Assembly: GCA_023300105.1 (NCBI GenBank)
Contig: JALZWM010000053.1
Coordinates: 1-40,106, forward strand
DNA: 40,106 nt
DNA from: Hellea sp.
Lineage (GTDB): Bacteria; Pseudomonadota; Alphaproteobacteria; Caulobacterales; Maricaulaceae
Direction: 5' to 3'
The position numbers were made by a program, and so were the translations under genes. Below the pieces are notes generated by a model. It did no database searches. It worked only from the letters and a program-made list of their open reading frames with translations, and had not been told where the DNA came from. How positions within the stretch are numbered: position 1 is the first letter of the stretch; each line of letters starts with the position of its first letter. This document shows, one piece after another, positions 33,984-40,106 of this stretch.

Positions 33984-35090
33984 TTAAATAAACGGCATTT
34001 TTTTGATTTCCGCGTCACGGTTTCCATCAGGTGTTTGAATTGTAAGTTTCGTGCCTATATCCCAATGATCTTTGGCAATCATGCCAATCGAAACATTTGT
34101 ATTAAGGTCTGGCGACCAAGCCGCTGAGGTTACTTCGCCGACTTGCGCGCCTTTTGCCATAACTGGCCAAGGGTTACGGCAAGGGGACACTGCAATACCT
34201 GAAATAGTCAGACCGCGAATTTGTTGCTTAGGGCCATTTTCTTGCTCTTTGCGTAAGACATCACCGCCAATACAACTCGTAGCAGCGGGGCCTTTGCAAA
34301 ACTTACCAAGTCCAGCTTCGTAAGGGGTATTCTTGATTGTCATGTCATTACCGTATGAGAGTAATCCGCCTTCGATACGTTCAATGAGATTAGGGCATCC
34401 AGCACGAACATTTAAGTCTTTACCAGCCTCGAAAAGCGCGTCCCATATAGGTTCGCCATTCTCCGTCCCATCGACATAAATTTCAAAACCACCTTGCACG
34501 GAGTAACCTGAACGCGCGACGGTGAAGGGCTTCCCATTGAAGTTTATTTTCATGTGCCGAAAGAATTTCAAATTCCGAATACTATCCCCAAAAACACGGG
34601 CCATAAGTTCATCTGATTGAGGGCCTTGAATAGCAAGCGGGGAGACATCAGGTTCGAAAATATCAGCATTTAAGCTTCGCCCATTGGCTAGGCCTTTAAC
34701 CCAATATAGCAAATCTGAATCTGCGATAGAAATCCACCATCTATCATTGTTATGTTTAACAGCGACAGGGTCATTTAGCATGCCGCCATTTTCATCAACG
34801 ACAGGGATGTAATAACACTGATCATCTTTCATCTTGGAGAGATTACGCGGCGTCAGCATTTGAACAAGTTTGGCTGCATCAGGCCCTTTAACTTCGACTT
34901 GCCGCTCGACCGCAACATCCCAAACTTGAACGTGCTTTTTTAAATGATGATAATCGGCTTCAACACTTTCAAAGACAGTTGGCAGTAGCATACGGTTATA
35001 GACTGTATAGGCTTTGACGCCATGTTCAGCATTACGCCGAGTCCAAGGTGTTCTACGCGTGCGGCGCGAGATTGATAAAATAGGGTCCAT
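33984..35090 (-). CDS. dmdA: DmdA-like dimethylsulfoniopropionate demethylase (GcvT/aminomethyltransferase family)
   Basis: A 368-aa folate-fold protein. DmdA moves a methyl group from DMSP to THF, giving methylmercaptopropionate. The N-terminus SRRTRRTPWTRR, TVYNRMLLPTVFESVEADYHHL, KHVQVWDVAVERQVEVKGPDA, QMLTPRNLSKMKDDQCYYIP, WWISIADSDLLYWVKGLANG, EPDVSPLAIQGPQSD, VARSGYSVQGGFEIYVDG and GCPNLIERIEGGLLSYGND follow closely the sequence I remember for SAR11 DmdA, and differ from standard GcvT. Some DmdA homologues do not act on DMSP, so the substrate needs proof. No dmdB, dmdC or dmdD is in view. GAGGAGGG precedes the ATG. It lies 52 bp downstream of a SoxB-like flavoprotein gene on the same strand. 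Confidence 0.78.
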   Translation of the reverse strand: MDPILSISRRTRRTPWTRRNAEHGVKAYTVYNRMLLPTVFESVEADYHHLKKHVQVWDVAVERQVEVKGPDAAKLVQMLTPRNLSKMKDDQCYYIPVVDENGGMLNDPVAVKHNNDRWWISIADSDLLYWVKGLANGRSLNADIFEPDVSPLAIQGPQSDELMARVFGDSIRNLKFFRHMKINFNGKPFTVARSGYSVQGGFEIYVDGTENGEPIWDALFEAGKDLNVRAGCPNLIERIEGGLLSYGNDMTIKNTPYEAGLGKFCKGPAATSCIGGDVLRKEQENGPKQQIRGLTISGIAVSPCRNPWPVMAKGAQVGEVTSAAWSPDLNTNVSIGMIAKDHWDIGTKLTIQTPDGNRDAEIKKMPFI

Positions 35091-35142
35091 TTAACCCTCC
35101 TCAGTTAAGGTGATTTTGTTTTGAGCTCTAGGATATTTGGAC

Positions 35143-36495
35143 TTAGCTCCAAGGGAAAGGGCTGTTCGATGTTGGGTGTAACTTACCTTCTGCATATCGC
35201 GAAAATCTGAAGGGTTTGAGTAATTCAGATGTGCTGCCCATAATATGCTCAGCAACAAGTTTGCCGACGCCGAGCATTTTATAGCCATGGTTAGAGTCGG
35301 CAATAACATAAGCGTTTTCACAAAATTCATCGAAAACAGGGAAGCTATCGGGTGTAAAACAGCCGACGCCGCCGGATGGTTCTTTGTCGAATTTATTCAT
35401 GGTTCCTTCAAAGCGCTTATGGCAATGGGCAAGGGCAGATACCCACATATGTGCGAATTCAGGCGAGGATATCCATTCCGGTGAAGCTGGGCCATAAGGG
35501 TCAAGCTGCAACTCATCTACGGGTGTTGTGACGGGGTATGGCATAGCGCCGCCTTGAACACCGCCAAAGTGAAAGTCGGGCTTGTAATAGAGGCCCCAAA
35601 TATTTCCTTCTTCTTCTATGACTGTGCCGTCGACCACCGATTTCAAAGCGGCATCTGTATCGACGTGCATAACGGGCGGTTGTTTGCCGTCATTTGTTTT
35701 AAACATTTCAGGGTCAACATTTAAGACACCTTCTTCGAGTTGCCAAAATGTCCACATGTCGACATTGTCATGCAGGCTGCCGTCAGCCCCTTTTATTGAA
35801 ATAACCTTTGGGAGGTCTAGCATTGTCCAAAAGTCTCTGACCCATGGTCCTGCGCCTATGACAACATAATCGCATTCGATATTGCCTTTTGAGGTTTCTA
35901 CGGCGCGAATGGACGAAGAGACCCCATTTGCGCGCTTAAAACCAGTGACTTCTAACCCCGTGATGATACGTACGCCTTCGGCTTCGGCCTTAACGGCAAG
36001 TCCGTGCATAGCTTTGGTGTTATTGGCATAACCGCCTTTTTTCTCATGCAAAACAGAGGTGATGTTCTGGGCTTGCCAGTCGTCATAAATACCGCGCATA
36101 TATTGGCGGCAATCATCATGGCCTTCAATTAATGTACTCTCATAGCCTATGGCTTGTTGTTGTTCATAAATCTCGCCAATATCTGAGTGCATTGACTCGC
36201 ATGAAATCTGCATATAGCCGACAGGGTGATAGGAATAATTTTGCGGGTCAGATTCCCAGACATTGACTGAATGCGCCATGAGTTCCCGCATAGCGGGCTG
36301 ATAATAATTATTACGGACTACTCCGCAGGCAATACCCGATGCGCCAGAGGCTATACCGCCCTTATCCAGAATAACGATATCTTCCCCGTCTCCTTTGCCA
36401 GAGGCTTTGAGTTCAAGGGCGAGGTGATAGGCTGTCGATAAGCCATGTATACCCGCACCTATAATGACATAAGGCGATGATTTAGGGAAAGCCAC
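35143..36495 (-). CDS. SoxB-like FAD-dependent oxidoreductase (DAO family)
   Basis: A 450-aa flavoprotein with the ADP-binding loop YVIIGAGIHGLSTAYHLALEL (residues 9-29), the DAO segment GGIASGASGIACGVVRNNYYQPAM, VVIGAGPWVRDFW and the C-terminal GGVGCFTPDSFPVFD...YVIADSNHGYKMLGVG. CGVVRNNYYQPAMRELMAHSVNVWE parallels the [13 protein letters not shown]...DHAVDLWD stretch of the SoxB protein in this same window, so it is a sarcosine oxidase-beta-like relative. It lacks the GTARHD FMN His motif. The start is GTG at 36495, preceded by AAGGAG at a 5-base spacing; an ATG two bases upstream is out of frame. It is followed by the DmdA-like gene, suggesting joint oxidation and folate transfer. Substrate unknown. 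Confidence 0.8.
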   Translation of the reverse strand: MAFPKSSPYVIIGAGIHGLSTAYHLALELKASGKGDGEDIVILDKGGIASGASGIACGVVRNNYYQPAMRELMAHSVNVWESDPQNYSYHPVGYMQISCESMHSDIGEIYEQQQAIGYESTLIEGHDDCRQYMRGIYDDWQAQNITSVLHEKKGGYANNTKAMHGLAVKAEAEGVRIITGLEVTGFKRANGVSSSIRAVETSKGNIECDYVVIGAGPWVRDFWTMLDLPKVISIKGADGSLHDNVDMWTFWQLEEGVLNVDPEMFKTNDGKQPPVMHVDTDAALKSVVDGTVIEEEGNIWGLYYKPDFHFGGVQGGAMPYPVTTPVDELQLDPYGPASPEWISSPEFAHMWVSALAHCHKRFEGTMNKFDKEPSGGVGCFTPDSFPVFDEFCENAYVIADSNHGYKMLGVGKLVAEHIMGSTSELLKPFRFSRYAEGKLHPTSNSPFPWS

Positions 36496-36650
36496 ATATT
36501 CTCCTTGCTCTTATAAGCCTAGAGTTAAGCGCTTCGTGGTTTTTAAACAATAAATGATAATGGAAAGTATTGAAATTTATTAACTAGCATTATGAATATT
36601 GATTATTGGCCTAAATTTAAATTTAATTTGATGTTTAAGGGGATTTAACT

Positions 36651-36669
36651 TTATCATTTCTAATGATAA
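36651..36669. promoter_or_regulatory. LysR-type operator candidate in the divergent spacer
   Basis: TTATCATT (36651-36658) and AATGATAA (36662-36669) are perfect inverted copies around TCT, and the core TCATT-N3-AATGA fits the T-N11-A LysR consensus. A further AATGATAA lies at 36553-36560, and an AT-only 14-bp palindrome at 36612-36625. The element is 38 bases before the lysR start, as expected for autoregulation and control of the divergent flavoprotein-dmdA pair. Confidence 0.5.
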
Positions 36670-36707
36670 GTCACCTTAATAGTGCAGCAGGCATTGGGGA
36701 TTATAAT

Positions 36708-37670
36708 ATGAAGATACCTAATAACTTTGACCTCCGTTCATTGCAGGTTTTTGTCATAACAGCCGATCATGGCGGTATGACACAAAGCGCTAAAGTCTTG
36801 CGTATGACACAGTCGGCCGTGTCTCAAATCATAGCAGGTTTAGAGCTTTCTGTTGGTGTAAAGCTCTTTGACCGTTCTGTTAGGCCTATAGTCTTAACAT
36901 CTGCGGGGCGCATTCTGTTGGACCGCGGGCGGCAAATTTTAAAAGATACGAAAGAAGCTTTTCGTGAAACGCAGACACTGGAACATCGTAAATTAGCTTC
37001 ACTCACAATTGCTATGACCGATAGTATGTCAGCCGTCTTGGGGTCTCATTTATATGAGACAATGAACGAAATCTCTAACTATTGGAGGTTTTGGAGTGGG
37101 TTATCTCCGTATCACAGAGAAGAGTTTTTATCCCATAATATCGATATAATCATCACAAGTAGTAATGTTATGGAAGATGTTGGCGGGCTTAATCGTTATA
37201 GAGTTTTTCAAGAGCCTTATGTTTTGATTTTTCCAAAAGGATATAAAGGGGCCGTTGATTTATCTGATGAAGCTCGAGATCTGCCCTTTCTAAGATTTTC
37301 TATGCGCTCCGCAATGGGGCTACGTATTGAACGCCAACTCAACCGTTTACGCTTAAAATTTCCTGATGTTGCTGAGTTTGATAGGGCTCCTGCCCATACT
37401 CTCGCTGTTGCAAAAGGTATGGGATGGGGCGTGACAACGCCTTTATGTTTACTTGAAAACCCTCAACTCATAGAACATGTTGAGGTTCATCCCATATCTC
37501 GCGGGGCGTTTAGCCGTCATTTTGATCTGCTATCGCGTGAAGATAACCTTGGAGATATTCCAGAAAAAATAGCACATGAATCACGAAACATATTGAAAGA
37601 CAGATGTTTGCCAACACTTTATTCAGAAGTACCGTGGCTCGAAGAAATGATTTTATTAAATGAGGATTAA
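36708..37670 (+). CDS. LysR-family transcriptional regulator
   Basis: A 320-aa regulator. The N-terminal winged helix-turn-helix spans about residues 5-66: LRSLQVFVITADHGGMTQSAKVLRMTQSAVSQIIAGLELSVGVKLFDR...LTSAGRILLDRG is typical LysR. The C-terminal part is a periplasmic-binding-protein-like effector domain, somewhat divergent (LASLTIAMTDSM, YVLIFPKGYKG, LAVAKGMGWGVTTP). An in-frame start at 36663 falls within the dyad; GGGGA at 36696-36700, 7 bases before 36708, supports the later start. It is divergent from the SoxB-like/DmdA-like pair and upstream of the Rieske gene, so it may sense a methylated osmolyte or a breakdown product and control one or both. Regulation of betaine use in Pseudomonas uses an AraC-type regulator instead. 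Confidence 0.93.
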   Translation: MKIPNNFDLRSLQVFVITADHGGMTQSAKVLRMTQSAVSQIIAGLELSVGVKLFDRSVRPIVLTSAGRILLDRGRQILKDTKEAFRETQTLEHRKLASLTIAMTDSMSAVLGSHLYETMNEISNYWRFWSGLSPYHREEFLSHNIDIIITSSNVMEDVGGLNRYRVFQEPYVLIFPKGYKGAVDLSDEARDLPFLRFSMRSAMGLRIERQLNRLRLKFPDVAEFDRAPAHTLAVAKGMGWGVTTPLCLLENPQLIEHVEVHPISRGAFSRHFDLLSREDNLGDIPEKIAHESRNILKDRCLPTLYSEVPWLEEMILLNED

Positions 37671-37762
37671 GCGACGTTAAGTTTGCTAATACCGTATATG
37701 GTTTTCACTTATTGCTCTTGTCCGGGCTTGCTAGAATGGGGAACCACGCTTTAGATAAAATC

Positions 37763-38899
37763 ATGAATTTAAAAGATGTCATGAAGCCTGTGGAAACAGC
37801 GCGCGGCCTACCAAATAAGCACTACATTTGCGAGAAGATGTATAAGCGTGAACGCGAGGTCGTTTTCTTTAAAAACTGGTCAGCTATAGCCTTTGAGAGT
37901 GACGCGGCTAAGTCTGGTGATGCATTCCCTATAGATTTTATGGGTATGCCGCTCTTGCTCGTGCGAGATAAAGAGGGGGTGTTGAGCGTATTTCAAAACA
38001 CTTGCCGTCACCGTGGTATGATTTTGGTGGATAAACCTACCCAGTTAAAGAGGCTGATTCGATGTCCTTACCACAGTTGGTGCTATGACCACGCAGGCAT
38101 GCTTATTCGAACACCTCATGTAGGCGGCGTTGGTATAGATAGGCATGAGGCGATTAAGCCAGAAGACCTCAGCTTGTTTAAAATCCGTAGTCATGTTTGG
38201 CACGGTGTTGTCTTTGTAAATATTTCGAATGATGCCTTGCCTTTTGAAGAGGTACACGCTGATTTATTGTTACGTTGGAGTGAATTTAATCAACCCTATC
38301 ATTTAGGCGGTCAAGCCAGCCGTTTTGATATGACCCTTGCTGCGAATTGGAAATTGGCTATCGAGAATTTTTGTGAGTCCTATCATTTACCATGGGTGCA
38401 TCCTGAGCTGAATAAAATTTCGCCAATAAACGTGCATTACAACATAGAAAACCATGACAATTATTCGGGGCAAGGCAGCCGCAATTACAACCAATTAATT
38501 GGTAAAGGCGGGCAGCGCTTTCCTGACTTTAAAAATGTATCTGATATTTGGGATCATCAATCTGAATATGTCTCATTCTTCCCTAATGTCTTACTGGGTG
38601 TTCACCGCGACCATAGTTTTGCGATGATATTAATGCCGCAAGGTCCAGAGCAAACATTGGAACGTGTGGCCTTGTTTTATGCGAATGAAGATATCGATAC
38701 TGACGATTGGCAAAAGATGCTTAAGGAGAACACACGCATTTGGCAGACAGTCTTTTCCGAAGACGTCAATGTTGTTGAAGGCATGCAAAAAGGGCGGCAT
38801 GGCGTTATGTTTGATGGAGGTAAGTTCTCCCCGGTTATGGACGGGCCGACCCATATTTTTCATAAATGGGTTGCACGACAAATGCAGGCTTCTGAATAA
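37763..38899 (+). CDS. Rieske non-heme iron oxygenase, probable N-demethylase
   Basis: A 378-aa oxygenase alpha subunit. The Rieske [2Fe-2S] ligands are Cys81, His83, Cys101 and His104 (CRHRG...CPYHSW). The mononuclear iron site is His208 and His213 in ENFCESYHLPWVH, with Asp334 in SEDVNVVEGMQKG. It belongs to the group with glycine-betaine (GbcA), stachydrine and carnitine oxygenases and choline monooxygenase; these hydroxylate an N-methyl group or adjacent carbon. Conversion of glycine betaine to dimethylglycine plus formaldehyde would feed the dimethylglycine dehydrogenase here, but the substrate is inferred from context. No reductase partner gene is in the window. Starts at 37712 and 37736 are also possible; none has a strong ribosome site. 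Confidence 0.85.
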   Translation: MNLKDVMKPVETARGLPNKHYICEKMYKREREVVFFKNWSAIAFESDAAKSGDAFPIDFMGMPLLLVRDKEGVLSVFQNTCRHRGMILVDKPTQLKRLIRCPYHSWCYDHAGMLIRTPHVGGVGIDRHEAIKPEDLSLFKIRSHVWHGVVFVNISNDALPFEEVHADLLLRWSEFNQPYHLGGQASRFDMTLAANWKLAIENFCESYHLPWVHPELNKISPINVHYNIENHDNYSGQGSRNYNQLIGKGGQRFPDFKNVSDIWDHQSEYVSFFPNVLLGVHRDHSFAMILMPQGPEQTLERVALFYANEDIDTDDWQKMLKENTRIWQTVFSEDVNVVEGMQKGRHGVMFDGGKFSPVMDGPTHIFHKWVARQMQASE

Positions 38900-38989
38900 G
38901 TACCATTTCAAACACTAATGATGTAATCAACGGCTTGTATTGCTTTAAAAATCAGTAATATGGGAAGAAGAAGCCCCTAAGGACATGTC

Positions 38990-39472
38990 ATGGTCACATT
39001 GCTAAATACAGTCGAAGATAAATTCGCGCGTAGTATTTGTGCTGAGCACGGTGACAAAGCAGATGAGCTTCTAGAAATTTTGCATGAAGTGCAGAACCAA
39101 AAAGGGTATCTGAGCGACGGTGCCATGCGAACAATTGCTCATGCACTGAATATTTCGCGTGCAGAAATTCACGGCGTTGTTAGCTTTTACCACGATTATA
39201 AGCGTGAAGCTGCGGCGAAGCAGACAATTAAAATATGCCGGGCTGAAGCGTGTCAGGCCATTGGCGCTGATGCTTTGATTGCGCAGGCCGAAGCTGCGTT
39301 TGGCACGACGCTTGATGCCCAATCAAAAGAGATTGGTCTTGAGGCGACATATTGCTTAGGGAATTGCGCTCTCGGGCCTGCTGTCATGATAGAGAATAAA
39401 CTCTATGGGCGTGTTGATATTGCTAAGCTTAAAAACTTATCGATGAAGCACCGTGAAGGTTCAAAATCATGA
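38990..39472 (+). CDS. fdsG: NAD-dependent formate dehydrogenase subunit gamma
   Basis: A 160-aa NuoE-like subunit. The [2Fe-2S] ligands are Cys83, Cys88, Cys122 and Cys126 (KICRAEACQAIG and ATYCLGNCALGP). The N-terminal half is the helical region with LLEILHEVQNQKGYLSDGAMRTIAHALNIS and HGVVSFYHDY. Together with the downstream gene it matches FdsG of soluble molybdenum formate dehydrogenases rather than the respiratory complex, because the next gene is FdsB, not NuoF. AAGGAC precedes the ATG, and the stop overlaps the next start (ATGA). It oxidises formate, the end-product of the C1 chain, to CO2. Confidence 0.92.
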   Translation: MVTLLNTVEDKFARSICAEHGDKADELLEILHEVQNQKGYLSDGAMRTIAHALNISRAEIHGVVSFYHDYKREAAAKQTIKICRAEACQAIGADALIAQAEAAFGTTLDAQSKEIGLEATYCLGNCALGPAVMIENKLYGRVDIAKLKNLSMKHREGSKS

Positions 39473-40106
39473 GTTCTAATGTTTATATCCCGCGCGATGC
39501 CGCCGCTCTGTCCGTTGGGGCACATGAGGTCTCACTTGCCATAGCTCAACAAGGCAGTGATGCTGTTACCATTATCGGAAACGGCTCTAGGGGCATGTTA
39601 TGGCTTGAGCCGCTTGTCGAAGTGGAAACTGAGGCTGGCCGCATGGCTTATGGGCCTGTGACCCCAGATGATGTTGAAAGCCTATTCGCCGCAGATTTTT
39701 TAAATGGGGGCGAGCATCCGCTTTCATTGGGACTTACTGAAAACATCCCCTATCTCGCTAATCAAGAGCGGCTTACATTCGCGCGGGTTGGCGTTATCGA
39801 TCGTTTAAATCTGACAAATTATCAAACACACGGCGGCTTGGAAGGGCTGTCCAAAGCCTTAAAAATGACGCCCGAAGCCATTGTCGAAATGGTTACTGAG
39901 TCTGGTCTTCGCGGGCGCGGCGGGGCGGGTTTTCCGACTGGAATTAAATGGAAAACAGCTTTAGCCCAACGCATTTCTGATACTGAGGGGGGGCAAAAAT
40001 ATATCTGCGCCAATGCAGATGAGGGCGATAGCGGAACTTTTGCGGATAGGCTTCTCATGGAAGGCGACCCGTTCTCTCTGATTGAGGGCATGATTATTGG
40101 CGCGCG
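39469..40106 (+). CDS. fdsB: NAD-dependent formate dehydrogenase subunit beta (N-terminal part; gene runs off the window)
   Basis: About 212 codons are present before the window ends. The protein starts MSSNVYIPRDAAALSVG, with a NGSRGMLWLEPLVEVETEAG stretch and GGEHPLSLGLTENIPYLANQ, and enters the NuoF-like fold with ESGLRGRGGAGFPTGIKWKT (about residues 143-162, FMN/NADH loop) and CANADEGDSGTF. The combination of a Cys-free thioredoxin-like N-terminus and the LTFARVGVIDRLNLTNY linker is what I remember for FdsB. The catalytic molybdenum subunit (fdsA) is expected next and is outside the window. It overlaps fdsG by 4 bp. Confidence 0.92.
   Translation, partial: MSSNVYIPRDAAALSVGAHEVSLAIAQQGSDAVTIIGNGSRGMLWLEPLVEVETEAGRMAYGPVTPDDVESLFAADFLNGGEHPLSLGLTENIPYLANQERLTFARVGVIDRLNLTNYQTHGGLEGLSKALKMTPEAIVEMVTESGLRGRGGAGFPTGIKWKTALAQRISDTEGGQKYICANADEGDSGTFADRLLMEGDPFSLIEGMIIGA

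Noticed and set aside
33984-35090. Calling the DmdA-like protein a glycine-cleavage T protein
   Set aside because: The RRTRRTP start, FESVEADYHHL and LSYGND blocks follow DmdA, and no gcvH or gcvP is present.
36612-36625. AT-only 14-bp palindrome as a stand-alone operator
   Set aside because: Such palindromes arise easily in AT-rich DNA and it does not meet the T-N11-A rule; noted only as part of the spacer.
1-40106. tRNA, rRNA, CRISPR arrays, insertion sequences or prophage
   Set aside because: No such structure, repeat series or transposase/integrase-like protein was seen in the intergenic regions or frames examined.

Overview
The window looks like a chromosomal stretch of a moderate-to-low G+C marine alphaproteobacterium. 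The evidence is the gph/glmU pairing, a class II DAHP synthase, an alphaproteobacterial-type glutathione reductase, a large TonB-dependent receptor, an NAD-linked formate dehydrogenase of Fds type, and a dense set of genes for methylated osmolytes (BCCT carrier, heterotetrameric sarcosine oxidase, dimethylglycine dehydrogenase, a DmdA-like demethylase). A Maricaulales/Hyphomonadaceae-like host is a guess only. I saw no rRNA, tRNA, CRISPR array, insertion sequence or prophage gene.

Region 1 (1-13232) is core metabolism: gph (partial, minus), glmU-rpiA, gor, a class II DAHP synthase that converges on an HU gene across a shared bidirectional terminator, a Gfo/Idh/MocA oxidoreductase overlapping a membrane-anchored serine hydrolase, a THUMP-type RNA methyltransferase, class I fructose-bisphosphatase, and a divergent PEP carboxylase. 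Region 2 (13233-18386) is a 485-bp AT-rich gap, a TonB-dependent receptor with a strong terminator, and a TPR-sulfotransferase.

Region 3 (18434-24392) is a tight five-gene plus-strand operon: an Ldh2/DpkA-like imine (or 2-oxoacid) reductase, an aldehyde dehydrogenase resembling alpha-ketoglutaric semialdehyde dehydrogenase, an M19 dipeptidase homologue that lacks half of the usual metal ligands, and two translationally coupled proteins (569 and 251 aa) of unknown function. It is the best candidate here for an undescribed system.

Region 4 (24567-40106) is a methylamine/one-carbon island: dimethylglycine dehydrogenase-like enzyme, soxBDAG, and a BCCT carrier on the plus strand; a DmdA-like demethylase with a SoxB-like flavoprotein on the minus strand; a divergent LysR regulator with a clean dyad in the shared spacer; a Rieske oxygenase; and fdsG-fdsB (cut by the window end). 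The likely logic is uptake of betaine or DMSP, removal of methyl groups one at a time to tetrahydrofolate or formaldehyde, release of glycine, and oxidation of the resulting C1 units as formate to give NADH. The Rieske reductase, electron-transfer flavoprotein and folate-interconversion genes are not in the window.
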